Below are positions 27,229-35,844 of a DNA stretch of 64,000 nucleotides, one piece after another. Under the pieces are notes generated by a model that was not told the origin of the DNA, searched no databases, and saw only the letters and a list, made by a program, of their open reading frames with translations. The number at the start of each line of letters is the position of its first letter. The first letter of the stretch is position 1. Source of the DNA: DAIQNV01 sp038748775. Lineage in GTDB: Bacteria > Planctomycetota > Phycisphaerae > Phycisphaerales > UBA1924. The stretch is from assembly GCA_038748775.1 (NCBI GenBank), contig JBCDIT010000005.1:255100-319099 (forward strand). Reading direction: 5' to 3'. A program made the translations under genes and the position numbers.

Positions 27229-27760
27229 GGTCGGGCCAGGATTCAGACTGTGCTCGCCCGATGGCAGTGTCGACTTCTTGGCTATTCAAAGGGCGTTTCG
27301 AGGATTTCTGATCCCAGGTAGACATGAACTCGTGCGAGATCGCTGGGCCGCTCCACGTATTGTCTTGAAGCAACTCCATTTGTGCCTCAAAGGCGCGCCG
27401 TAACAGCTCAGGGTCATTGACGGCGCCCGCATCGTAGAGGAGCTGAAAGTCGCGGTGGTACGCGGATGAAGAGTACCTGTGGTGCCACTCAGAACGACCC
27501 GGCGATGGCGCCAGCTTCATTCTTCCCCAACTCGGTGTGCGTCGCTCTGAAGCGATTGGGTAGAGCGTTTCGCTTATCCAAGTTTCTTTATGGGAATCAT
27601 GGACAACGACCCCAAGGATCGTGATCTGCTCACGTTCCATTCCCGACGAGGTGTCCAGGTGGCGATGCGACTTGAGCGGCGACCAGCTCGTGCACGAAAC
27701 GAAGGTCAAAGATACTAATAGGACCAGTATCGCAATCGCTATGAAATCGTGCCGTTTCAT
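27215..27760 (-). CDS. Putative lipoprotein, unknown function
   Basis: This 181-residue protein begins MKRHDFIAIAILVLLVSLTFVSC, a lipoprotein signal with the lipidated Cys at about residue 23. The rest is polar, rich in Ser, His and Trp, with no family I recognise. Its base composition looks lower in G+C than its neighbours, and its 3' end overlaps the end of ftsI by 14 bases on the opposite strand. These points make it a possible recently acquired or fast-evolving gene. Confidence 0.62.
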   Translation of the reverse strand: MKRHDFIAIAILVLLVSLTFVSCTSWSPLKSHRHLDTSSGMEREQITILGVVVHDSHKETWISETLYPIASERRTPSWGRMKLAPSPGRSEWHHRYSSSAYHRDFQLLYDAGAVNDPELLRRAFEAQMELLQDNTWSGPAISHEFMSTWDQKSSKRPLNSQEVDTAIGRAQSESWPDLNQP

Positions 27761-27808
27761 GCTTGTTCTTCGCTTGCATTCGCCATAGTTTCTGGTTCAT
27801 TTCGCAGG

Positions 27809-28894
27809 CTAGAGCGGGCTCTTCCCTTGCACCATGAACTGTCGGGCTCCTGGCCTGGTTATCCGCGTTACAAACGCTCGATACTGGGCATCTGCTTCAG
27901 CGATATCGGCGTTGAAGTAACTCGCGAAAACACCCGGCCCGCGCCTCGCGGCGAGTGAACGCCTTGCGTTCTCGGGGCCGAGCGCGTCGAGGAGTGTCTC
28001 GAGCGCCTTCCCGCTCGCGTGCTCGCGGAGCAAGCGTTGGAGTTCGGGGCGGTAGCGTCCGTCGGCGCCCTCAGCAAGAAAGTGGGCCAGGGCCCAGACC
28101 TGGGCGTAGTAGCCCAGTGTGCTGTCGGAACTCGTGCGGATGAGGTCTTGGGGCCGCGAGTTCAGCAGGTCTTGGAGCGGGACGAGGCGGCCTTGCGACG
28201 CGATCGTGCGGAGCGTGTCGAACCGCTCGGGGTTCGACCAAGGCCGGAAGATCGGGCGAGGGTTGTTGGCGGGTGAGTTTGGGTCCCAGGTGAAGCCGGC
28301 GAAATAAGTCGCGAGCCCTTCTTCGAGCCAGACGGGCAGGGGGACGTTGAAGACCGCCTGGGTGTACTGATGCCAGCCCTCGTGGGCCGCGATCTGGAGC
28401 GTGTCGTGCGGGCCGATGTCCCAGTAGACCGCTTGGCTGTTGAACGCGAAGCCGCCTCGTTCGATTTGGAGAAACGTCTGCGCGGCGGTGCCGGTGAGGC
28501 GTTGCGTGAGTTCCGCCCATTGCTGGCGATTGGCGAGGACGAAGGTGCGGAGCGGCTGCTCGGGCATCGGGAGCGCGGTGAGGTAGGACGAGTAGTGGAT
28601 CATCGCGTACTCGGCGAAGCGCGGGAAGCGATCGCGGAGCAGACCGTGCCTGAGCGTGGTGTGCAGGCGGAAGTTCGGCGTCTCGACGAGCGTGCCCGGG
28701 CGCGAGTGGAAGGTCCACTCAGACTCGGAGAGGACGAAGTTTGGCGAGGGTTGAGCCTGGGGTTTCGGGCGTGGGGCGGAGCAAGAGACCAGCGTCGGAA
28801 CCAGCAGGCAGAGGATGAGGGTGAAGACCTCGGAGCCGCTCGTCCAGCGCTGCAAAATACGTTCGCCCCCTCGGGGACGACGAGAGCTGATCAC
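27809..28894 (-). CDS. Lipoprotein metallopeptidase-like protein (HEGWH motif)
   Basis: This 361-residue protein has a lipoprotein signal ending LLVPTLVSC. The core contains AAHEGWHQYTQAVF, an HExxH zinc motif, followed about 20 residues later by LPVWLEEGLATYFAGF. The Glu there is a good third zinc ligand, as in gluzincin-type peptidases such as DUF1570 proteins. It would act in the periplasm, anchored by lipid. The start at 28894 overlaps the end of valS by 4 bases (ATGA), so it is probably cotranscribed with it. Peptidase activity is inferred from motif only. Confidence 0.75.
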   Translation of the reverse strand: MISSRRPRGGERILQRWTSGSEVFTLILCLLVPTLVSCSAPRPKPQAQPSPNFVLSESEWTFHSRPGTLVETPNFRLHTTLRHGLLRDRFPRFAEYAMIHYSSYLTALPMPEQPLRTFVLANRQQWAELTQRLTGTAAQTFLQIERGGFAFNSQAVYWDIGPHDTLQIAAHEGWHQYTQAVFNVPLPVWLEEGLATYFAGFTWDPNSPANNPRPIFRPWSNPERFDTLRTIASQGRLVPLQDLLNSRPQDLIRTSSDSTLGYYAQVWALAHFLAEGADGRYRPELQRLLREHASGKALETLLDALGPENARRSLAARRGPGVFASYFNADIAEADAQYRAFVTRITRPGARQFMVQGKSPL

Positions 28895-31800
28895 GACAGC
28901 CTTTCGAGCGCGGCTGCGACTTGGTCTCGGTCGGCCTTGGCTTTCGTGAGCTGATCGCGGGTCTGGTTGACGAGGTGCTCGGGTGCTTTATCGACGTAGC
29001 CGGGGTTGCTGAGACGTCCTTCGAGCGACTTGATCGACTTGTCGAGATCGGCGAGTTCTTTCTGGAGCCGCTCGGCCTCGGCGCCGGCGTCGATCGCGTC
29101 GGCGAGATTGCTCAAGCGGTGCTCGGTTGAGTCGAAGGTGAACGCGACCGCGGCGTCCTCGGGTTCATCTGCGGAGATGCTCGCGAGCCCCGCCAGCGTC
29201 TTGACGAGTTCGGTGGTATCGCCCAGTGACTCGGCGAGCGGGCCGGCGGGGTGGAACACGATCTTGCGTTTCGGATCGACCTTGTGCTGCGACCGCACGC
29301 CACGGATCGCCTCGACGAGTTCACGAAGTTTCTCGAAGCTGTCGAGGGCTTCGGCGTCGGCGAGCGCGTCGTCGATCACCGGCCAGCCGGCGGTGCAGAG
29401 CGTCTCGTCTTTGCGTGGGGCGGCGAGCGAGAGGCCCTCGATCGGCGGGGCGGGGATCTCGGACAGGCTTTCTGAGATCGCCTCGGTGATGAACGGGGCG
29501 ACCGGGTGCAGCACGCGAAGCAACGCGTCGAGCGTGTGGCGGAGCACCGCTCGCTGCTTCGGGTCATTCGCGACGGTCGGCTTGATCGCCTCGAGGTACC
29601 AGTCGCAGAAGTCACGCCGAACGACGTCGTAGAGCGTTTTGGCGTACGAGGAGAAGTGGTACGTCGCGAGTGCTTGATCGATCTCGACGACGCCAGCGTG
29701 AAGCCGGGCGAGCATCCAACGGTCGGCGAGCGAGAGGTCCGTGGGCTTGATTGCGTCGGGCTCGAACGTCTCATTCGCGTCGAGCTTCGACATCGCGAAG
29801 CGGGCCGCGTTCCAGAGCTTGTTGCAGAAGTTGCGGCCCAGATCGAACTTGGGGCTGGTGTTCTTGCCGGATTCGGCGTCGTGTTCGACGGGCATGCGGA
29901 CGTCTTGGGTCTGCGTCGTCATCTCGACGAGCGTGAACCGCATCGCGTCGGCGCCGTGGGTGGCGATGATGTCGAGCGGGTTCACCCCGTTCCCGAGCGA
30001 CTTGGACATTTTGCGGCCCTCGCCGTCCTGGATCATCGCGTGGATGAAGACGTCCTTGAACGGCGGGGGGCCTGCGGTCTCGCCCTGCGCCAGGAAGTAG
30101 CGGTTGAACATCGCCATGCGGCTCACCCAGAGGGTGATGATCTCCCGGGCGGTCGTGAGCACGCTCGTCGGGTTGAAGGCCTCGAGCAGGCCGGCGGTGT
30201 CCTGGAATCCGTGCTCGAGCAACAGATCTGGGATGTTGAGTTGACCGAACTTGGTCGACTCGAGCGTTGCCGAGGCCTTGACCCCGACGGCGCAGATCAT
30301 GTCTTCGGCGCTCGCGATCGCGTCGTGGTGGGCGAGCGGCGCGGCCTTGGTCCCGTTCTCGCGGATGTCCTTCTCGCTGAAGAGCTGGTACGAAAGCGGC
30401 TGGGTTCCGTCGGCGGTGCTGGCGGTGTCTCGCAGGTGGAGCAGGCGGTCGATGAGATCGCCCGAGGCGTCTTCATCCGAGCCGATGAAGTCGCGCCACG
30501 ATCCGACGCGTTTGACCCAGACCGATTTGATGTTGACGTGTGCGTTCGGATCGATTTGCTCGGAAGCGACGATCGGGAGGGTGTGGTTGGGCCAGCCGAG
30601 CGTGGAAAGAGGCCAGAGCGCGCTGCTGAACCACGTATCGAGCACGTCGGGATCGCGGACGAAGCCGGCGGCTTCGAGCGCCTCGATGACGACTCGGTTG
30701 TCGGACCGGATGCAGACGCTCCGCGTGATCTCGCCGGTCGCTTCGTTCTCGCTGGCCTGGATCGCGATCCGGTCGTCGAGCATCCAATTGGCGAGCGTGT
30801 CTTCGAAGGCGCCGTCGGGGGCTTTCGTCGCGTCGTCGGTGCGCGACCATACGGGGATCTGGTGCCCCCACCAGAGCTGGCGGCTGATGCACCAGTCGCG
30901 GAGGTTGTCGTGCCACGTTTCGAAGGTCTTGGCGTAGCGCGGAGGAGAGAAAGTCATTGTTCCGTCGCTGTTCGATTGCGCCGGGTAGGTGTCGGAGGTC
31001 CGCTGCTCGCTCACGAGCGAACGTTGTGCAGAACCGACAAGCCGATCATCGGTGACGCGGCAGTACCACTGATCGCTCAGGTAGTACTCGACCGCCGCGT
31101 GGCTCCGGTAGCTGTGACCGACCGAGTGGCGGTAGGGCTTCGTCTCTTCAAGCAGAGGCTGGTTGTTGAGGGTGTGGCCTTGGAACTCTTCGACGACCTT
31201 CTTGCGCGCGTCCTCGCGGCCGAGCCCGACGAACACGCTCGCGCCGGCGTGACTGTCGTAATCCTCCCAGCCGTAGTCGGGCGAGATGCTCGCGTCGGGT
31301 GCCATGACGTTGATCGCGTCGAGGTCGTGACGCTGGCCGAGTTCCCAGTCGTTGGGATCGTGCGCCGGCGTGACCTTGAGGAACCCCGTCGCAAACTCCG
31401 CCTTCGGGTCGCCTTCCGGGCCGCCGTACGCGACCGGGAGCACGACGTAGTCGTCTTCGATGATCGAGATGACACGGCCCACGAGCGGGAGCTTGACCTT
31501 GAGACCCCGCACGGCTTCGGCGCGCGGGTCGGTCGGGTTGACCGCGACCCCGGTGTCGCCCAGGTACGTCTCGGGGCGGGTGGTGGCGACGGTGATCCAG
31601 GCTTCGTCGCCCTCGGGGTGCTGGTCGGCGCCTGGATATCCCTTCGCTGAAAGTTCGCCCCAGGTGACTGGCCGGTGGTCCCCCGAGCCCTGTTCGTTGG
31701 TCAGCGGGTGCACGAGGGGGTAGCGGAGGTAATAGAACGCTCCGTCGATCTCTTCGTTCTCGACCTCGTCGTCGGCGAGGGCGGTCTGGGTGACGGGGTC

Positions 31801-32376
31801 CCAGTTGACGAGGCGCTTGCCGCGTTCGATGAGCCCATCGCGGAAGAGCAGGTAGAAAGCCTCGCGGACCGCCCGGGCGCACACCGGGTCCATCGTGAAT
31901 CGCTGACGCGACCAGTCGCACGAGCAGCCCATCTGCTGGAGCTGGTCGGTGATGCGAGCCTCGAACTCGTCTTTCCAGCTCTGGACCTTCTCGATGAACT
32001 GTTCGCGTCCTGGTTCGCCGCCGGCCTGCATCTTCTTGTAGTCAGCAAGTGCGGGCTCTCCGGCTTCCTTGAGACGCTTATCGACAATCGTTTGGGTCGC
32101 GATGCCGGCGTGATCGGTCCCTGGCATCCAGAGGGTTTCGAAGCCCTTCATCCGGTGGGCGCGGACCAAGACGTCCTGAAGGGTGTTGTTGAGGGCATGA
32201 CCAAGGTGGAGCGCCGCGGTGACGTTGGGCGGGGGGATCAGCACGCAGTAGGGGGGGGCGTCGCCCGAGGCCACGCGGGTCGGGTCGGCGTGGAAGGCGC
32301 CGGCCTCGATCCAGCGCTGCCAGATCCGGGTCTCGTGCTCGGAGGGGACGTATGTCTTGCTGAGTTCTTGGGTCAT
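28891..32376 (-). CDS. valS: Valyl-tRNA synthetase with a large insertion
   Basis: This 1161-residue protein charges tRNA-Val and is longer than most ValS proteins (about 880-950). Motifs are intact: the HIGH-type HLGH in NVTAALHLGHALN, the editing-domain region TTRPETYLGDTGVAVNP, RDWCISRQLWWGHQIPVW, and KMSKS in GRKMSKSLGNGVNPLD. The C-terminal coiled-coil arm ends the protein. Between TLGWPNHTLP and FNPTSVLTTAREIITLW there is an insertion of about 130 residues (DNA about 30178-30576) not expected there. The start ATG at 32376 begins MTQELSKTYVPSEHE; upstream in-frame starts are possible but run into the divergent gene. Confidence 0.95.
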   Translation of the reverse strand: MTQELSKTYVPSEHETRIWQRWIEAGAFHADPTRVASGDAPPYCVLIPPPNVTAALHLGHALNNTLQDVLVRAHRMKGFETLWMPGTDHAGIATQTIVDKRLKEAGEPALADYKKMQAGGEPGREQFIEKVQSWKDEFEARITDQLQQMGCSCDWSRQRFTMDPVCARAVREAFYLLFRDGLIERGKRLVNWDPVTQTALADDEVENEEIDGAFYYLRYPLVHPLTNEQGSGDHRPVTWGELSAKGYPGADQHPEGDEAWITVATTRPETYLGDTGVAVNPTDPRAEAVRGLKVKLPLVGRVISIIEDDYVVLPVAYGGPEGDPKAEFATGFLKVTPAHDPNDWELGQRHDLDAINVMAPDASISPDYGWEDYDSHAGASVFVGLGREDARKKVVEEFQGHTLNNQPLLEETKPYRHSVGHSYRSHAAVEYYLSDQWYCRVTDDRLVGSAQRSLVSEQRTSDTYPAQSNSDGTMTFSPPRYAKTFETWHDNLRDWCISRQLWWGHQIPVWSRTDDATKAPDGAFEDTLANWMLDDRIAIQASENEATGEITRSVCIRSDNRVVIEALEAAGFVRDPDVLDTWFSSALWPLSTLGWPNHTLPIVASEQIDPNAHVNIKSVWVKRVGSWRDFIGSDEDASGDLIDRLLHLRDTASTADGTQPLSYQLFSEKDIRENGTKAAPLAHHDAIASAEDMICAVGVKASATLESTKFGQLNIPDLLLEHGFQDTAGLLEAFNPTSVLTTAREIITLWVSRMAMFNRYFLAQGETAGPPPFKDVFIHAMIQDGEGRKMSKSLGNGVNPLDIIATHGADAMRFTLVEMTTQTQDVRMPVEHDAESGKNTSPKFDLGRNFCNKLWNAARFAMSKLDANETFEPDAIKPTDLSLADRWMLARLHAGVVEIDQALATYHFSSYAKTLYDVVRRDFCDWYLEAIKPTVANDPKQRAVLRHTLDALLRVLHPVAPFITEAISESLSEIPAPPIEGLSLAAPRKDETLCTAGWPVIDDALADAEALDSFEKLRELVEAIRGVRSQHKVDPKRKIVFHPAGPLAESLGDTTELVKTLAGLASISADEPEDAAVAFTFDSTEHRLSNLADAIDAGAEAERLQKELADLDKSIKSLEGRLSNPGYVDKAPEHLVNQTRDQLTKAKADRDQVAAALERLS

Positions 32377-32475
32377 GGTGCTGTTCTTGAAGCGATCGAT
32401 CGGCTCTCTCGGGGTGGACATCAGGAAGCCGGGCATCGTACGGGCCGAGGGGGCCCGGGTCGGCAAGAATGGTCT

Positions 32476-33435
32476 ATGCAAACCCCGAAGGCGGTCATCG
32501 GCGTTCTTGTGCTCTCGGCGCTGCTGATCGGGGGTGTGGCCTATTTCGTGGTGGGCTCGGGGCGGACTTCGGACGTGGCGCCGGAACCACAGGTTGCGCC
32601 GGCGGCGACCGCCGAAGCGCTTCTGGAGGCGGCGCGTGCCGCGGTTCGATCGGATGAACCCGAGAAGGGCGTTGCGGTCCTCCGATCGGCTGTAGGGCAG
32701 TTTCCAGAGGACCCTGATCTCCGGCTCGCCCTGGCCGAGGTTCTCGTCCGGACTGGTGACTACCAGGGGGCGACCGACCAGTTTGCGTTCGTGATCAGCG
32801 CCGGTGGAGCCGATGCGCAGACCCTGTACGCCGCCGGTTCTGTGGCACGGAACGCCGGCCAACCCGAGCGCGCGGTGGCGTGGTTGGCCGAGGCGTCTCA
32901 GCGGGCGCCGGCTGACCCCGCGATCGCGCTCCATCTCGGCCAAGCTCGCCTCGCACTGGGAGAGACGGCCTCGGCAAAGGCGGACCTGCTCCGTGCCGCG
33001 ACGCTTGATGAAGGTCTCGCGATCGCTTGGGGCACGCTTGGAGAGATCGCCCTGCGAGAAAACAACTCGGGGATCGCCCGTGACATGGCGCGGAGGGCCC
33101 GAGGACTCGAGCCGACGGTCGCGGCCTGGAGGGTGATCGAGGCGAGGGCGCTCAATCGGCTCGGAGCGCCCGCCGACGCATTGCAAGTTCTCGCCGGCGT
33201 TGGGCCCGATGCAAAGGCCTCGGACGGTGTGCTGAAGACCCAGGGCGAGTCGTTCGGGTTGCTCGGTCGTCCGGAAGAGGCCGCGGCTTTGTACGAGAGC
33301 GTGGGGCGTGACTACGACGCGGCGCTGTGGTTTGAGCGGGCGGGGTTGATGGGCGAGGCCCTCGCGGCGGCTCGGCGTGCGGCCGAGGCGGGCGATCATC
33401 GGGCAAACGCCCTAGTTGAGCGGCGCGGGCCTTGA
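32476..33435 (+). CDS. Membrane-anchored tetratricopeptide-repeat protein
   Basis: This 319-residue protein has an N-terminal transmembrane helix (AVIGVLVLSALLIGGVAYFVV). Several TPR units follow: AAVRSDEPEKGVAVLRSAVGQFPEDP, VLVRTGDYQGATDQF, AGQPERAVAWLAEASQRAPADP, LGRPEEAAALYESVG. TPR arrays mediate protein binding. It is divergent from valS across 99 bases and overlaps the end of the next minus-strand small gene by 24 bases. No specific partner is evident. Confidence 0.82.
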   Translation: MQTPKAVIGVLVLSALLIGGVAYFVVGSGRTSDVAPEPQVAPAATAEALLEAARAAVRSDEPEKGVAVLRSAVGQFPEDPDLRLALAEVLVRTGDYQGATDQFAFVISAGGADAQTLYAAGSVARNAGQPERAVAWLAEASQRAPADPAIALHLGQARLALGETASAKADLLRAATLDEGLAIAWGTLGEIALRENNSGIARDMARRARGLEPTVAAWRVIEARALNRLGAPADALQVLAGVGPDAKASDGVLKTQGESFGLLGRPEEAAALYESVGRDYDAALWFERAGLMGEALAAARRAAEAGDHRANALVERRGP

Positions 33436-33705
33436 GTTGTCTGAGAGAGGTTCTTCCCCGTCGGGTGGCACCTCAAGACGCCTCGCGGACTCATTCCACG
33501 CATCCGAGTGTTCGGTTGCCCGGCGTTTCGCGGCTTCGGCCCGGAGCCGGCGAGCACGCCGGAAGGCAGCCGCGAACGCGACCGTCCCAACGAGGGCAAT
33601 TCCGAGCAACGCCAGCATGAGAACGAGAGTGAGGCCTCGCCCGATCTCCGACGTCGGTGTTGGTGTCGACGCGATGGTGACTTGTACCCAGCCCGGCTCC
33701 AGCAT
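33412..33705 (-). CDS. Small single-pass membrane protein
   Basis: The predicted product of about 97 residues has one transmembrane helix (LTLVLMLALLGIALVGTVAFAAAF) followed by a basic stretch (RRARRLRAEAAKRR) and a polar tail. An in-frame ATG at 33780 would extend it to about 122 residues but would overlap the prfB start on the other strand. The 3' end overlaps the TPR gene by 24 bases. The membrane helix and basic flank argue for a real gene, yet the size and overlaps keep confidence modest. The function is unknown. Confidence 0.5.
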   Translation of the reverse strand: MLEPGWVQVTIASTPTPTSEIGRGLTLVLMLALLGIALVGTVAFAAAFRRARRLRAEAAKRRATEHSDAWNESARRLEVPPDGEEPLSDNSRPAPLN

Positions 33706-33774
33706 CGGGGATGCTATCCAAACGACGGCCGGAGTTGGCGTAGACTCGTCGCTGGCACATTGAGCGGAGTTTCC

Positions 33775-34884
33775 ATGCATCTCGAAGCGCATCAGAACGT
33801 CATCAGCGACCTTGGCGAGCGGATCTCGACGATTCGCACGTCTTTGAAATACGACCAAAAGGTCGAGAAATTGGCCGGGCTTGAGGGCAAGATGAACGCT
33901 GCGGATTTCTGGGACGACCAGGATTCGGCGCAGGCGGTTGTTGGCGAACTCAAGCTCATCAAGGCCCAGATCGATCCGTTGAGAGTCGTTCTCAAAGACT
34001 TCGAGGATGCCACGCTGGCGTTCGAGATGAGCCGCGAAGAAGATGATGCGGATCTGCTCGCCGAGGCCGACGAGGCTCTGCACGGTTTGCTCGGTCGGAT
34101 GGACTCGATTGAAACCCAGAGCCTGTTGAGCGGCAAACACGACCATCGCGATTGCTTCTTTACGATCAGCGCCGGTGATGGCGGGACGGAAGCAAACGAC
34201 TGGTGCGAGATGCTGCTCCGGATGTACCTCTACTACTTCGAGCAGATGTCATGGAAAGTGGAAGAGGTGGAGAAGAGTCACGGCTCCGAGGTCGGGCTCG
34301 ACAGCGTGACGCTGCACGTCAAGGGCGCGTTCGCGTTTGGTTACCTCGGCTGCGAGCGAGGCACGCACCGCTTGGCCCGGGTGAGCCCGTTCAACGCTCA
34401 AGGAAAGCGGCAAACGAGTTTCGCGACCGTCGACGTGATTCCAGAATTCGAGGAGTCGAATGTCGACATCCCCGAAAAGGACTTGGAAATCCAGGCGTTT
34501 GCGCGATCGAGCGGCCCCGGCGGGCAGAACGTGAACAAGGTGGCGAGCGCGATCCGCTTGGTGCACAAGCCAAGCGGCATCATGATCCTGGCGAGCACCC
34601 ACCGAGATCAGCTCCAGAACAAGCGCCAGGCGATGTCGATTCTCCAAGCCAAGCTTGAGCAACTCGAAGAAGAACGGCGTCAAGCGGAAATCACCGAAGC
34701 GGCTGGCGGCAAGATCGAGCATCGCGGTTGGGGGGCACAGATTCGCAGCTACGTGCTGTACGACAACCGTGTGAAAGACCATCGCACAAACTTCGAAGCC
34801 AACCCGACCGACGTTCTCGACCGGGGATCTCTTCAAGGCTTTGTTGATGCCGAATTGAAACGGCGGCGGTCCGAGCGGGGGTAA
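33775..34884 (+). CDS. prfB: Peptide chain release factor 2
   Basis: This 369-residue protein releases peptides at UGA and UAA codons. The stop-codon tripeptide SPF is present in RVSPFNAQGKRQTSF, and the catalytic GGQ is in SSGPGGQNVNKVASAIRL. The middle domain has AGDGGTEANDWCEMLLRMY. No internal TGA frameshift site is needed: the frame is continuous from ATG at 33775, unlike prfB genes that use autoregulatory frameshifting. The following STAS-like gene starts two bases after the stop. Confidence 0.97.
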   Translation: MHLEAHQNVISDLGERISTIRTSLKYDQKVEKLAGLEGKMNAADFWDDQDSAQAVVGELKLIKAQIDPLRVVLKDFEDATLAFEMSREEDDADLLAEADEALHGLLGRMDSIETQSLLSGKHDHRDCFFTISAGDGGTEANDWCEMLLRMYLYYFEQMSWKVEEVEKSHGSEVGLDSVTLHVKGAFAFGYLGCERGTHRLARVSPFNAQGKRQTSFATVDVIPEFEESNVDIPEKDLEIQAFARSSGPGGQNVNKVASAIRLVHKPSGIMILASTHRDQLQNKRQAMSILQAKLEQLEEERRQAEITEAAGGKIEHRGWGAQIRSYVLYDNRVKDHRTNFEANPTDVLDRGSLQGFVDAELKRRRSERG

Positions 34885-34886
34885 GC

Positions 34887-35297
34887 ATGATCGAGTACCT
34901 CCTCACCGAGCCGGCACCCGGGTTGTTCTGGGTTCGACCTCTACGCGATCTCACGGCGCACTTCTCGATCGACATGTTCCATGGGATCGTGTCGGCGATC
35001 TGGGAACGGGGGAGTACGTCGTGCGTGATCGATCTCCGAGGCGTGGAGTGCGATACGTCGGAGCCGGAACGGGATTGGTTCTTTGCGACGCTCCCGGAAA
35101 CAGGTCTCACATCCGAGCATCGCATCGGAATCGTGCTCAACCCCGCCCAGCCTTCGCAAGCTGAGTGCTGGGGCGCGGTCGCGGACGCGGGCTTTTGTGT
35201 GCGCACGTTCGCGGATGAGGACGCGGCGAGTGCATGGGTCCTCTCCGACGGTGAGTGTCCGAGCTATGCGGCGGGTGGGACGGAGGGTAAGCCTTAG
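34887..35297 (+). CDS. STAS-like small protein, tandem paralog 1
   Basis: This 136-residue soluble protein has alternating beta strands and helices: LFWVRPLRDLTAHFSIDMF, SCVIDLRGVECDTSE, RIGIVLNP and an EDAASAWV C-terminal helix. The pattern resembles SpoIIAA/STAS-type anti-sigma antagonist folds, where a segment such as VIDLRGV precedes the regulatory Ser/Thr loop. It is clearly paralogous to the next gene (shared WxRPLRDxxxxF, VIDLRG, ETGLxxxHRI, FxDxxDAxxW). It starts two bases after prfB. The fold call is an inference; the relationship between the two genes is directly visible. Confidence 0.7.
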   Translation: MIEYLLTEPAPGLFWVRPLRDLTAHFSIDMFHGIVSAIWERGSTSCVIDLRGVECDTSEPERDWFFATLPETGLTSEHRIGIVLNPAQPSQAECWGAVADAGFCVRTFADEDAASAWVLSDGECPSYAAGGTEGKP

Positions 35298-35333
35298 TTA
35301 CCTGATTCCGCATGGGTTTGCCGGGCAGTAAAG

Positions 35334-35780
35334 TTGCTCGCCCAGAATTGTGGTGTGCAATTTCCAGTGGTGACTTCAACGGCCGATTTCGTGCTTTCCC
35401 GGGTCGGTGCTGAGGTGTTGTGGCTCCGGCCGCTGCGCGACATGGATTTGGACTTCACGCCCGGCATGATCCATGAATTCGTTTCGGCTTCGTGGGAGTA
35501 CGGCGTTAATCGGATCGTGATCGATCTCCGCGGCATCGGGAGCGTTGACACAGACGAGCAGCGTCGTGAGTTTGTTGCCGGGCTCGACGAGACCGGGCTC
35601 CGCCCGGACCACCGCATCGTGGTCCTCGTTGGTCACGAGGCGACGGTTCACGAGACGTGTCCGACCGCGATGCGAGAACTCGGATTCCGGGCACGTTCCT
35701 TTGTCGATACGGCCGATGCGATCGACTGGTTGTTTCCCGATGATCGCGGAAACAATCAATCGTGGATGCATCACCTGTAG
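35334..35780 (+). CDS. STAS-like small protein, tandem paralog 2
   Basis: This protein of up to 148 residues parallels its upstream neighbour: LWLRPLRDMDLDFTPGMIHEF, RIVIDLRGIGSVDTDEQ, GLDETGLRPDHRIVVLVGH, SFVDTADAIDWLF. The first possible start is TTG at 35334. GTG codons at 35355, 35367 and 35370 are alternatives, and alignment with paralog 1 favours one of the later ones. A tandem duplication followed by divergence explains the pair. The function is unknown; a regulatory STAS-type role is only a suggestion. Confidence 0.65.
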   Translation: MLAQNCGVQFPVVTSTADFVLSRVGAEVLWLRPLRDMDLDFTPGMIHEFVSASWEYGVNRIVIDLRGIGSVDTDEQRREFVAGLDETGLRPDHRIVVLVGHEATVHETCPTAMRELGFRARSFVDTADAIDWLFPDDRGNNQSWMHHL

Positions 35781-35844
35781 CCGGGTTGGCGATTCGGTAC
35801 GCCCCCATCTCGGTACGCCTGGCGTGCGGCGCCGGGGCCGCCGG

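Noticed and set aside
29506..31650. Plus-strand frame of 714 codons across valS
   Set aside because: It is antisense to valS; composition is typical of a GC-rich shadow frame with no domains.
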